From Micromonospora yasonensis (GTDB lineage Bacteria; Actinomycetota; Actinomycetes; Mycobacteriales; Micromonosporaceae): a stretch of 54,826 bases of DNA. The stretch spans positions 1 to 54,826 of the forward strand of contig NZ_JAPDPH010000021.1 of the NCBI RefSeq assembly GCF_026013475.1, in the 5' to 3' direction. Both the position numbers and the translations under genes were made by a program. Shown piece by piece: positions 8,735 through 16,423 of this stretch; position 1 is the stretch's first letter, and each line of letters starts with the position of its first letter. The notes under the pieces were generated by a model. That model was not told where the DNA came from. It searched no databases and worked only from the letters and a program-made list of their open reading frames with translations.

Positions 8735-10357
8735 TCAGCCCGACACCCGGACCTTGGACAGGTCGTAGGAGTTGGCGGGAGAGAGGTCGAGGGTGGTGAC
8801 CCGCTTGCGCTTGGCCAGGACGTTGTCCGGGGTCCACGCCCACATGGCCGGCCAGAGCGCCCAGATCTTCTCCTGGGCCTGCTTGAGCAGCGCGTCCCGC
8901 TTGGCCGCGTCGGGCTCCGAGCCGGCCTGGTCGATCAGGCCGCTGATCTCGGGGAAGACGAAGCCCTGGTACGTGTCGCGGGTCTTCTCCTTCGCCGCGG
9001 TGCCGCCGTACTGGCCCTGCAGGTTGGTGATGGCCAGGCCGGTCTGGTTGCCGTAGCCGTTGCCGAGGACGTCCCAGTCGCCGGCCTCGCCACGGCGCCA
9101 CGCGTTGATCTCGCCGCCCTTGGGGATCTCCTTCAGCGTCACCTTCACGCCGACGTCGCCGAGCATGCTGACCAGCGCCTCCATCACCCGGGCGGCGCCG
9201 GCGAACTCGGACTCCTCCCAGATGAAGGTGAGGTTGAGGTTCGACCCGCCCGCGGCGGCCAGCATCTGCTTGGCCTTGGCCGGGTCGAACGTGTACTCGC
9301 CGGTGCGGACGAAGCCGGCGAGGGTCTTGGGCACCACCCCTTCGGCGGAGGTGACCACCCCGTTCATCAGGCTGGAGATCAGCGAGTCGTGGTCGACGGC
9401 GTAGCTGAGCGCCTCCCGGACCTTCGGGTTGGCCAGCGGGTGACCGGCCGGCTTGCGGAAGTTGTAGAAGAGGTGGATCAGGCGGGTGCCCGGCTCCTGG
9501 ATGAGCTGGATGTCGCCGTTCTTCTTCAGCGCCGCCGCCGACTCGGGGGTGATGGTGTCGATGACGTCGGCCTGGCCGGAGGTGATCGCGATGACCCGCG
9601 CGCCCTCCTCCTCCTGGTAGGAGATGTTCACCTCCTCGAGGAGGGCCTTCTCGCCCCAGTAGTTCTCGTTGCGCACGAGGCGGTACGTGCCGGTGCCGGA
9701 GTCGGCGGAGGCGACCTTGAAGGGACCGGTGCCGATGCCGTCGCGCAACTCCTCCGGCTTGTTGGCCTTGGCCGGGGTGATGAGGATGTTCGACATCAGC
9801 GAGTCGAGCGTCACCAGCGGCTTGCTGGTGGTGAGCGTGAAGGTCCGGTCGTCGACCTTCGTGAGGACGGGCTGCTCGGAGAACTGGGCGGCGACAAAGC
9901 TCGCCTTGACCTGGAAGTAGTACTTCAGCGCGGTCTCGACGTCCTCGACCGTGACCGGCGACTTGTCGGAGTAGTGGATGTCGTTGCGGAGCTTGACGGT
10001 CCACGTGGTGGGTGCGGTGAGCTCGAACGACTCGGCCAGCACCAGCTCGGGCTTGAGGTCCTGACCGATCCGGGTCAGGGCCTGCCGGACGGCGCGCTGG
10101 ACGGTGACCGCGGCGTCGTACTGGTTGAGCTTGTTGTCGAGGCTGACCAGGTTGCGGTTGAGCACGATGCTGAGCTTGCCGCCGGCTCCGGATCCGGCGG
10201 CGCCGCCGGCGCCCTGCGGCCCCGCGCAGGCGCTCAGCGCCGAGCCGACGACGGTACCCGCGCCCACGAGGCCGACGAACTGCAGGAGCGCCCGGCGGGA
10301 GATCCCCCGAGCGGGGCCGGCGCCGGTGGCGCCGCTCATCCCGACGATGTCGGACAT
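8735..10357 (-). CDS. ABC importer solute-binding lipoprotein, SBP_bac_5 family, Tat-type signal
   Basis: The protein has 540 residues. The ATG is preceded by AGGAGGA in the spacer at 10361-10367. The N-terminus has a twin-arginine motif (ISRRALLQFVG, Arg21-Arg22), a hydrophobic stretch and a lipobox ALSAC with the lipidation cysteine at residue 44, so it should be a Tat-exported lipoprotein. The mature part is a family-5 extracellular solute-binding protein (LSYAVDHDSLISSLMNG, typical of the peptide/nickel/oligosaccharide class). It is the first gene of the eight-gene operon and defines the substrate of that locus. The family includes binders of peptides, opines, nickel and oligosaccharides; neighbouring enzymes argue for a carbohydrate. 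Confidence 0.92.
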   Translation of the reverse strand: MSDIVGMSGATGAGPARGISRRALLQFVGLVGAGTVVGSALSACAGPQGAGGAAGSGAGGKLSIVLNRNLVSLDNKLNQYDAAVTVQRAVRQALTRIGQDLKPELVLAESFELTAPTTWTVKLRNDIHYSDKSPVTVEDVETALKYYFQVKASFVAAQFSEQPVLTKVDDRTFTLTTSKPLVTLDSLMSNILITPAKANKPEELRDGIGTGPFKVASADSGTGTYRLVRNENYWGEKALLEEVNISYQEEEGARVIAITSGQADVIDTITPESAAALKKNGDIQLIQEPGTRLIHLFYNFRKPAGHPLANPKVREALSYAVDHDSLISSLMNGVVTSAEGVVPKTLAGFVRTGEYTFDPAKAKQMLAAAGGSNLNLTFIWEESEFAGAARVMEALVSMLGDVGVKVTLKEIPKGGEINAWRRGEAGDWDVLGNGYGNQTGLAITNLQGQYGGTAAKEKTRDTYQGFVFPEISGLIDQAGSEPDAAKRDALLKQAQEKIWALWPAMWAWTPDNVLAKRKRVTTLDLSPANSYDLSKVRVSG

Positions 10358-10388
10358 GAATTCCTCCTTGTGGTGGTTGGCAAGGAAT

Positions 10389-10404
10389 GTCCGTTGTGAC
10401 GGAC
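10389..10404. promoter_or_regulatory. inverted repeat, candidate operator of the SBP-led operon
   Basis: There is a perfect 6-bp inverted repeat with a 4-bp spacer (GTCCGT-TGTG-ACGGAC), 32 bp upstream of the SBP start codon, within the 225-bp divergent region (10358-10582) between the importer operon and the tetronate-kinase operon. The location between a likely promoter and the ribosome site suits a repressor site. No regulator can be assigned from sequence alone; the nearby DeoR protein is one candidate. Confidence 0.4.
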
Positions 10405-10434
10405 GCCACTGGTGGTGGGGTCACGATGGCACAG

Positions 10435-10451
10435 TTGCGCGTTCTGCGCAA
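10435..10451. promoter_or_regulatory. inverted repeat TTGCGC-N5-GCGCAA, candidate DeoR operator 1
   Basis: This is a perfect 6-bp inverted repeat around a 5-bp spacer in the divergent promoter region. A second copy with the same core and spacing (TGCGC-N5-GCGCA) lies 213 bp downstream, inside the kinase gene. Two like sites flanking a promoter are typical of DNA-looping repressors, and a DeoR-family gene lies in the same operon. The link to that regulator is inference. Confidence 0.5.
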
Positions 10452-10582
10452 TGCCGCTAGCGTCTTTCGCGTCGTTGAATGCATCCGAGCCGGGGGTCCG
10501 CCCCCGGCCGAGCACCCTCGCGCGATTCCGCGACCACAGGTCGAAGATGCTGTTCACAGGGACATTCGAAGGAGGTGTCGGG

Positions 10583-11788
10583 GTGCCAGAGCTGACCGTA
10601 GTGGCGGACGACCTGAGCGGGGCGGCCGAAGCCGCCGCGACCTTCCTATTGCGCACAACGCGCATCTCGGTGCTCCTCGGCCCCGAACTTCCGCCAGTCG
10701 GCCGACCGGACGCGGCCATCCCGCCGCGGGTCGTGGCGATCGACACCGGCACTCGCGCCCTCCACCCGGCCGACGCCGCGGACCGGGTGAAATCGCTGCT
10801 GGCCGCGTACGCGGGCGGCGCGATCCTCAAGAAGGTCGATTCCCTGCTGCGCGGCAACCTCGCCGCCGAGGTGGCGGCTCTGCGGGGCGTCCTCGGCGCG
10901 GCCCCGGTCGTCGCCACCGCGCTGCCCACCGCCGGGCGGATCGTGGTCGACGGCGTGCTGCACGTCCACGGCGTTCCGCTGCACGAGACCGGTCTCTGGC
11001 ACGCCGAGGAACGCCCCGCCCCGCGCAGCCTCGCCGAGGCGCTCGCGCCCCTGCCGACCCGGCCGGTGCCGTTGCGCGTGGTTCGGGGCGGCACCCAGGA
11101 CCTCGCCCGGTCCCTCGCGGCGGCGGTCGCGGCCGGGCTCGTGCCGGTCTGCGACGCCGCGACCGACGCCGACCTCGACGCGGTCTGCGCCGCGGCGCGC
11201 CTGGCCACCGACCGTCCGCTGCTGGTCGGCTCCGCCGCGCTCGCCGCCGCGGCGGCGCGTGCCACGGCGCCCGATCCCGGCGAGCCTGCCACAGCCGCGC
11301 CGGCCGCCGCCGCCGTGCTGGTCGTCGCCGGGACGGCCGCCCCCACCATCCGGGATCAGCTCGCCGCGCTCGCTCCCCGGGCCGACGCGCTGCTCCGCCT
11401 CGACCCCGAGGCGCTGCTGAGCGACCCGGCCGCCGCGGCCGACCAGGTGGCCGCCCGCCTGGCCGGCGCGCGCTGCGCGGTGGTCAGCATCGACGGCAGC
11501 GCCGCGGTCCGCCCCGACCTCGCCACGCGCCTGGCGTCCGCCCTCGCCGAGGCCGTGGCCCCGTCGACCATGGACGGACGTGCGCTCGTGCTGACCGGTG
11601 GCGAGACCGCCCGCGCGGTCCTCGACCGGCTCGGCGTCGCACGCCTGCGACCCGTGGCCGAGCAGGACGGCGCGGTGCTCTCGCATACCGACACCGGGCG
11701 TGTCGTGGTGACCCGCCCCGGCAGCTTCGGCGGCCCCGCCTCCCTCACCGACCTCGTTCGCATCGTGCTGTCCGAGCCCGCGCCTTAA
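10583..11788 (+). CDS. four-carbon acid sugar kinase family (DUF1537; DtnK/OtnK-like)
   Basis: The protein has 401 residues. GTG at 10583 is chosen because GAAGGAGGT precedes it and the product then begins at the family's first strand, ELTVVADDLSGAAE. The N-terminal domain has the conserved VADDxSGA motif and KKVDSLLRGN (family KxDSTLRGN). The C-terminal nucleotide-binding domain has VVAGTAAP and LVLTGGETARAVL. Family members phosphorylate C4 aldonates (D-threonate, D-erythronate) or related ketoacids at O4. The PdxA-like gene 14 bp downstream forms the known DtnK/PdxA2 pair, giving dihydroxyacetone phosphate plus CO2. The stereochemistry of the natural substrate cannot be read here. Confidence 0.88.
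   Translation: MPELTVVADDLSGAAEAAATFLLRTTRISVLLGPELPPVGRPDAAIPPRVVAIDTGTRALHPADAADRVKSLLAAYAGGAILKKVDSLLRGNLAAEVAALRGVLGAAPVVATALPTAGRIVVDGVLHVHGVPLHETGLWHAEERPAPRSLAEALAPLPTRPVPLRVVRGGTQDLARSLAAAVAAGLVPVCDAATDADLDAVCAAARLATDRPLLVGSAALAAAAARATAPDPGEPATAAPAAAAVLVVAGTAAPTIRDQLAALAPRADALLRLDPEALLSDPAAAADQVAARLAGARCAVVSIDGSAAVRPDLATRLASALAEAVAPSTMDGRALVLTGGETARAVLDRLGVARLRPVAEQDGAVLSHTDTGRVVVTRPGSFGGPASLTDLVRIVLSEPAP
10650..10664. promoter_or_regulatory. inverted repeat TGCGC-N5-GCGCA inside kinase gene, candidate DeoR operator 2
   Basis: This is a 5-bp inverted repeat with a 5-bp spacer, matching the core of the site at 10435-10451 (TTGCGC-N5-GCGCAA). It lies about 70 bp into the kinase coding sequence, as auxiliary operators often do. 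It could be chance in coding DNA; the matched spacing to the upstream copy is what makes it notable. Confidence 0.4.
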
Positions 11789-11802
11789 CCAAAGGAGCCG
11801 AG

Positions 11803-12804
11803 ATGACCAGTCCCTACCTCGCCGTCACCATGGGCGACGGTGCCGGAATCGGCCCCGAGATCATCGTGCGGGCGCTGCTCGACCCGCAGGTCTCGGCGAC
11901 GGCCCGGTGCGTCGTCATCGGCGACGCGGCCCGCCTGCGGCAGGCCGCCGGCATCGTCGGGCTCGAGCCCGAGATCGTTCCCGTGGCCGGAGTCGCCGAC
12001 GCCGACTTCACCCCCGGCCGGATCAACGTCATCGACCTCGGGCTGCTGCCGGCGGACCTGCCGTTCGGTCGGATGTCTCCAGTCGCCGGCGACGCGGCGT
12101 ACCACTACGTGCGGGTGGCCAGCGAGCTGGCGATGGCGGGCGAGGTGCAGGCCATCTGCACGGCGCCCTTGAACAAGGAGGCGCTGCACGCGGGCGGGCA
12201 CGTCTTCCCCGGCCACACCGAACTGCTCGCCCAGCTCACCGGGACCACCGAGGTGTCGATGATGCTGTCGACGCCGAAGGTCAAGGTCATCCACGTGACC
12301 ACCCATATCGGTCTCATCGACGCGGTGGAGCGCATTGAGCCGGGGCTGGTGGAGCGGACCATCCGGCGCGGGCACCAGGCCATGGTGGACGCGGGCGTGC
12401 CGGCACCGCGTATCGGGGTGTGCGGCATCAACCCGCACGCCGGCGAGAACGGCCTCTTCGGCCGGGGCGAGGAGGAGTCGAAGATCGTCCCCGCGGTCAC
12501 GGTGTGCCAGGCCGACGGGATCGACGTGCAGGGCCCGCTGCCGGCGGACACGCTCTTCTTCCTCGCCGGGCGCGGTGATCACGACCTGGTCGTGGCGATG
12601 TACCACGACCAGGGCCACGGCCCGGTGAAGGTGCTGGGCCTGGAGGCCGGCGTGAACATCACCGTCGGCCTGCCCGTCATCCGGACCTCGGTCGACCACG
12701 GCACCGCTTTCGACATCGCCGGCAAGGGGATCGCCGACCACCGATCGATGATCGAGGCGCTGCGGCTCGCCGTGGAGATGGCGCCGCAGCCGGTCGCGGG
12801 CTGA
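11803..12804 (+). CDS. pdxA2: PdxA2-like 4-phosphotetronate (4-phospho-D-threonate/erythronate) dehydrogenase
   Basis: The protein has 333 residues. The ATG follows AAAGGAG by 6 bp. PdxA-family signatures are present: LAVTMGDGAGIGPEI, APLNKEALHAGG, FPGHTELLAQLTG, the metal-ligand region MYHDQGHGPVK and TSVDHGTAFDIAGKG. PdxA proper acts in vitamin B6 synthesis, but copies paired with a DUF1537 kinase (PdxA2) oxidise and decarboxylate 4-phosphotetronates to dihydroxyacetone phosphate. Gene pairing with the preceding kinase and the following DeoR regulator, and absence of any pyridoxine gene nearby, support the catabolic role. The result would be entry of C4 sugar acids into glycolysis. Confidence 0.9.
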   Translation: MTSPYLAVTMGDGAGIGPEIIVRALLDPQVSATARCVVIGDAARLRQAAGIVGLEPEIVPVAGVADADFTPGRINVIDLGLLPADLPFGRMSPVAGDAAYHYVRVASELAMAGEVQAICTAPLNKEALHAGGHVFPGHTELLAQLTGTTEVSMMLSTPKVKVIHVTTHIGLIDAVERIEPGLVERTIRRGHQAMVDAGVPAPRIGVCGINPHAGENGLFGRGEEESKIVPAVTVCQADGIDVQGPLPADTLFFLAGRGDHDLVVAMYHDQGHGPVKVLGLEAGVNITVGLPVIRTSVDHGTAFDIAGKGIADHRSMIEALRLAVEMAPQPVAG

Positions 12805-12828
12805 CTTCTCCGCTAAGGTGCGCTTGAC

Positions 12829-13620
12829 ATGAGCAGGCAGAGATCGTCGCAGCGACGCGACCAGATCGTGCAGATGGCCGCCTCCAACGGACTGACCAGT
12901 GTGGAGGAACTCTCGGCCCGGCTGGGGGTGACCCCGTCCACGATCCGGCGCGACCTCGCGCTGCTCACCGCCCAGGGCAAACTCGCCCGCACCTACGGCG
13001 GCGCACTCAGCCTGGAGCCGCACCCGGAGGCCTCGCTGCGCCAGCGCCTCGGCGAGGCGTACGCCGCCAAGCGGGCGATCGCGGCCTGGGCGGCCGAGCA
13101 GATCGTGCCGGGCGAGAGTGTCCTGCTCGATGCCGGGTCGACGATGGCCGCCCTGGCCCAGATCCTCACCGGGTTCACCAACCTGTCCGTCTCCACCATC
13201 GGCCTGACCGCGCTCGAGGTGCTGGCCGAGGCGGAGGACATCGAGGTCGTCCTCCTCGGCGGCCGGCTGCGAACGCTGAGCCAGAGCTTCGTCGGGCCGG
13301 TCACCGAATCGGCGCTGGAGCGGATGTCGTTCGATCGCGCGTTCGTGGGCGCCGACGGGGTCCGCGCCGATCGGGGCATCAACGAAAAGGACCTCGAGCA
13401 GACGCGGCTCAAGGAACTCATGATGAGCCGCGCCGATCACGTCTACGTCCTGGCACACGGCGCCAAACTGGGCCAGGCGCCCTTCCACGCGTGGGCGGTC
13501 ATGCCATCCCGGTGGACCCTCGTCACGGACGACTCGGCGCCCGCCGACGAGGTGGCCAAATTCCGCGAGCAGGGGATCCGGGTGGTCGTCGTCGATCCGC
13601 CCGCGTCCGAGGCCGGCTGA
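12829..13620 (+). CDS. DeoR/GlpR-family transcriptional regulator
   Basis: The protein has 263 residues. It has an N-terminal DeoR helix-turn-helix (about residues 8-62; VEELSARLGVTPSTIRRDL), a TYGGAL linker and a C-terminal DeoR sensor domain with the phosphosugar-binding features LLDAGSTMAAL and FVGADGVRADRGI. These repressors respond to sugar phosphates, so the 4-phosphotetronate made by the kinase is a plausible effector. There is no Shine-Dalgarno sequence, but TAAGGT (12814-12819), a TANNNT-type -10, lies 9 bp before the ATG, so it may also have its own nearly leaderless promoter. Likely targets are the inverted repeats at 10435-10451 and 10650-10664. Confidence 0.92.
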   Translation: MSRQRSSQRRDQIVQMAASNGLTSVEELSARLGVTPSTIRRDLALLTAQGKLARTYGGALSLEPHPEASLRQRLGEAYAAKRAIAAWAAEQIVPGESVLLDAGSTMAALAQILTGFTNLSVSTIGLTALEVLAEAEDIEVVLLGGRLRTLSQSFVGPVTESALERMSFDRAFVGADGVRADRGINEKDLEQTRLKELMMSRADHVYVLAHGAKLGQAPFHAWAVMPSRWTLVTDDSAPADEVAKFREQGIRVVVVDPPASEAG

Positions 13621-13665
13621 GCTCGTGCGACGGCCGCCGCGGCCGGCAGCGGCCCGCAGCGGGCG

Positions 13666-13706
13666 GGTGCTGCCTCACCCCGGCCGGAGCCGGATGAGGC
13701 AGCACC
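13666..13706. terminator. strong hairpin between convergent deoR-type gene and amine oxidase
   Basis: Perfect 12-bp arms (GGTGCTGCCTCA at 13666-13677 and its complement at 13695-13706) enclose a 17-nt loop that can itself fold (CCGGC/GCCGG). It sits between two converging genes and lacks a T-run, as is usual for actinobacterial bidirectional terminators. Confidence 0.75.
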
Positions 13707-13736
13707 GTCACACACCTGTCGCTGGTACCGCGTCGG

Positions 13737-15335
13737 TCATGGGCCGGCAACCTCCTTGGCGGCGCGCTCGCCGGACTCGACCGCCCCGTTGAGGTAGCCG
13801 AAGTACTCGACCGAGGTGTGCTCACCCGCGAAGTGGACGTTGCCCTCACGGACGGGCTCGATGCCGAAGAAGCGGGTGTACTGGCCCGGCTTCTGGGCCG
13901 AGTACGCGCCCTTCGACCAGGGATTGAGCGGCCAGGCGTCCCGGTAGGCCTTGCCGTTGTAGGCGGCGGTGACGCCGGGGAAGATGGGTTCCATCTGGTT
14001 GAGGAACGACGTGACCTGGGCGGCCGGCGCCGCGCCGAACGCCGCGCCGGTCCAGGCCTTGGTCTGGCTGCCGCCCGGAAACTCGCAGAGCACTCCGGTG
14101 GTGGTCGGCTGGTTGACCGCGTCGTCCCAGGCGCACTGGAAGCCGGTGACGTTGGTGTAGGCGACGCCGCCGTAACCCTGCGCCACCCACGGCCGGCTCT
14201 TGAACTGGACGTGGATCTTGGCGTTGCTGCCCAGGTCGAACTCGTTGATGGAGCGCATCTTCACCGTGGAGAACCCGGCCCGGGACAGGTCGCAGTCACG
14301 CAGCATGGTGAAGGGCAGGGCGAGGATCACCTTGTCGGAGGTCACGTCGACGTACGCGGCGCCGGCCTGGAACGTGCACGTCACCGAGCCGTTGGCGTTG
14401 GCCTTGACCGCCACCAGCTTGCGGTCCAGCGTCACCGTGCCGGCCGGCAACTGGGCGACCATGGCGCTCAGCAACTGATCGTTGCCGCCGATGATCGTGT
14501 ACTTCTCGTCGCCCCCGGTGATCGGGTTGAGCGAGTTCTGCGAGTTCCAGGCGAGCAGGTAGATGAGGTTGAGCGCGGACTGCTGGTCCGGGTCCATGCC
14601 GTACTCGGCGACGACGTTGCTCTGCATCAGCTTGGCGAAGCGACTGGAGAGACCGCCCGGGATGTTGGCGTCCAGCCACTGGTTCACGGTCTGGTTGTCC
14701 AGCGCCAGCCCCGCCGCGGTGTAGTTGTTGTAGGTCTGCGGCCACGGCGCCGCCTGCTGGGCCGCCTTGAACGCCTGGTACACCTGCCCCCAGTCGGCGT
14801 TCGCCGCGCTGTAGGGGTAGTCCGCGCCGTCGATCCAGTACTTGTCCCCGCCCGGTGGCTGGTTGCCGCCGCCCACCTCGCGCAACGAGAGCCCGAGGCT
14901 GTTGGCGAGATTGCGGATCGTGTTGTGCTCGGTGTTGATGAACGCGCCGCCGTGCTCGACGACCACGCCGTCGTCGAAGAAGCCGCGCAGGCTGTAACAG
15001 CGGCCCCCGATGCGGGAGCTGCCCTCGTACACCGCGGCCCGGATGCCCTTGACCTTGTAGAGCCAGTGGGCGGCGCGGATGCCGGCGAGCCCGGCCCCCA
15101 CGATGGTGACCGACGGCGGCGCGGCGGCAGCGGCGGGACGGGACAGGCCGGTCGCCGAGGCGACCGCCGCGGCGCCGACGACGGCGGCACCACCGAGCAG
15201 CTTGCGGCGGGACAGGCCCGCGGCGGCCATCCCGATGACCTCGTCGACCGGGATGCCGGTCCGTTCGGATTCGGCGTGCGCGGCGAGCGTGGCACGCAGG
15301 CGGCTGGTGAGTGGTGTTCGACCTCTGGAACCCAT
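13737..15335 (-). CDS. Tat-exported flavin-containing amine oxidase
   Basis: The protein has 532 residues. The ATG at 15335 follows GGAGGT. An unusually long leader of about 40 residues precedes the twin-arginine motif LSRRKLLGG (Arg43-Arg44), a hydrophobic stretch and an Ala-rich cleavage region. The mature part is a flavin monoamine oxidase: the FAD dinucleotide fold VTIVGAGLAGIRAAHWLY, the EGSSRIGGRC motif, and the C-terminal FAD contact VHFAGEHTSVEYFGYLNGAVESG. Such enzymes oxidise primary or secondary amines to aldehyde (or imine) plus H2O2. Export suggests extracellular amine oxidation, next to a polyamine-type importer and an aldehyde dehydrogenase. Its promoter has a -10 overlapping a candidate operator shared with neighbouring genes. 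The substrate is unknown. Confidence 0.87.
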   Translation of the reverse strand: MGSRGRTPLTSRLRATLAAHAESERTGIPVDEVIGMAAAGLSRRKLLGGAAVVGAAAVASATGLSRPAAAAAPPSVTIVGAGLAGIRAAHWLYKVKGIRAAVYEGSSRIGGRCYSLRGFFDDGVVVEHGGAFINTEHNTIRNLANSLGLSLREVGGGNQPPGGDKYWIDGADYPYSAANADWGQVYQAFKAAQQAAPWPQTYNNYTAAGLALDNQTVNQWLDANIPGGLSSRFAKLMQSNVVAEYGMDPDQQSALNLIYLLAWNSQNSLNPITGGDEKYTIIGGNDQLLSAMVAQLPAGTVTLDRKLVAVKANANGSVTCTFQAGAAYVDVTSDKVILALPFTMLRDCDLSRAGFSTVKMRSINEFDLGSNAKIHVQFKSRPWVAQGYGGVAYTNVTGFQCAWDDAVNQPTTTGVLCEFPGGSQTKAWTGAAFGAAPAAQVTSFLNQMEPIFPGVTAAYNGKAYRDAWPLNPWSKGAYSAQKPGQYTRFFGIEPVREGNVHFAGEHTSVEYFGYLNGAVESGERAAKEVAGP

Positions 15336-15377
15336 GACTGACCTCCGGTCGCGAGCGCCTGAGCTGGCGTGCCCGCA

Positions 15378-15407
15378 ATTTAAAGCCGGATTCAGTAAGA
15401 CAGTCAA
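15378..15407 (-). promoter_or_regulatory. promoter of amine oxidase with overlapping TTnAA-N6-TTCA operator-like site
   Basis: On the minus strand, TTGACT (15402-15407) and TTTAAA (15379-15384) are separated by exactly 17 bp, a good sigma-70 type promoter 44 bp before the start codon. The segment 15378-15397 aligns with the 20-bp palindrome at 22260-22279 (TT-AA left half, GATTCA right half), placing a degenerate copy of that operator across the -10. Confidence 0.55.
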
Positions 15408-15413
15408 GAACTT

Positions 15414-15440
15414 CACTGGCCTGTAACATAGCGGCCAGTG
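15414..15440 (-). terminator. 8-bp inverted repeat downstream of SIS gene (terminator or operator)
   Basis: CACTGGCC at 15414-15421 and GGCCAGTG at 15433-15440 form perfect 8-bp arms around 11 nt. It starts 17 bp after the SIS-gene stop and lies just upstream of the amine-oxidase -35, so it can end the upstream transcript, act as an operator, or both. Confidence 0.5.
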
Positions 15441-15456
15441 GAAGCTGATCTCTGTT

Positions 15457-16410
15457 TCAGGAGCGGGCCCACCACCGGGCGGCCACGAGCTCGGCGACCA
15501 GCGTCTCGGTGAGCAGGCGTACGGCCCGGTCGTCGTCGCCGTGATAGCGGATCACCGCCGCCGCGCCGGCCACGTCCGCACCGACGGCCAGCACGGTGGA
15601 CCTCCGCTGTCGCAGCCAGTCCAGCGCCGGCGCGTCGTACTTGGACCCGGGGAAGAGCAGCGCCCGGTAGTCGAGGGTCTTGGTGAGATAGACGTCGACG
15701 TGCGACCAGTCACCGGTCTCGCAGCCGTCGGCGGGACGGCGGGGCCCCTCACGGACCATCAACGCCGACTGCAGCGCGGAGGAGAGCCGTTCGGCCGGCG
15801 CGAGGGTGTAGAACCCGTGCGGGCCGTCCAGGAGTTCGGCGGCTCTCGGCAGCCATCCGTCGCGCCGGTTGAGCAGGTCCTCGGTGGCGTCGGCGGCGCG
15901 CGCGGCGAGGCCGGCGACGTCCCGACGTTCGGTCAGTCGGGCGACCAGGGCCAGCAGCAGCACCAGGGTGTGCTGGAAGGTCCGACACGCCACGCCGCCG
16001 GTCTCGGCCCCGGCGTGCATCGGGACGACGAGGTCGGCGACCTTCGCCAGCGGGGAGTCCGGTGCGTTGGTGAGCGCGACGAGCCGGCCCGAACCCTGGT
16101 AGCGGCGGGTGGCGTCGAGGGTCTCCTGGCTGGTCCCGGTGGCCGAGATGGCGACCACCAGTGTCCGTGGCCCCGGCGGATAGGCGGTGTCGGTCGAGGC
16201 GTACTCGGCGACGGCGTCGATGCCGGCGGCGCGCAGCCGCCGCGCGGCCATCTCGGCCGCGTAGCGCGAGCTGCCCATCCCCAGCAGGAGCACCCGCTCG
16301 ACCGGATCGGGCAGCCCGTGCCAGACGTCGCCGGCGGCGAGGATCGCGGCCAGGCGGCGGAGCGACTCCGGCTTGGCTTCCAGGTCGGCCAGGAACAGGT
16401 GCGGGTCCAC
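15457..16410 (-). CDS. SIS-domain sugar-phosphate binding protein (isomerase/deaminase-like)
   Basis: The protein has 317 residues. The GTG start lies behind GAGGAGA. Two SIS (sugar isomerase) domains are suggested: the first has VLLLGMGSSRYAAEM and the phosphate-binding loop SATGTSQETLDA (family S-x-S-G-x-T-x-E); the second begins near residue 185. The architecture matches the isomerase half of GlmS and AgaS/FrlB-type deaminases, without a glutaminase domain. Relatives isomerise or deaminate amino-sugar phosphates. It lies 13 bp downstream of the putative glucosamine kinase, so glucosamine 6-phosphate or a related amino-sugar phosphate is the natural candidate substrate (inference). Confidence 0.8.
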   Translation of the reverse strand: MDPHLFLADLEAKPESLRRLAAILAAGDVWHGLPDPVERVLLLGMGSSRYAAEMAARRLRAAGIDAVAEYASTDTAYPPGPRTLVVAISATGTSQETLDATRRYQGSGRLVALTNAPDSPLAKVADLVVPMHAGAETGGVACRTFQHTLVLLLALVARLTERRDVAGLAARAADATEDLLNRRDGWLPRAAELLDGPHGFYTLAPAERLSSALQSALMVREGPRRPADGCETGDWSHVDVYLTKTLDYRALLFPGSKYDAPALDWLRQRRSTVLAVGADVAGAAAVIRYHGDDDRAVRLLTETLVAELVAARWWARS

Positions 16411-16423
16411 GGATCTCCTCGGT

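Noticed and set aside
11785..13488. A 567-codon minus-strand open frame across pdxA2 and the DeoR gene
   Set aside because: It is antisense to two genes with clear family motifs and has no recognisable domain.
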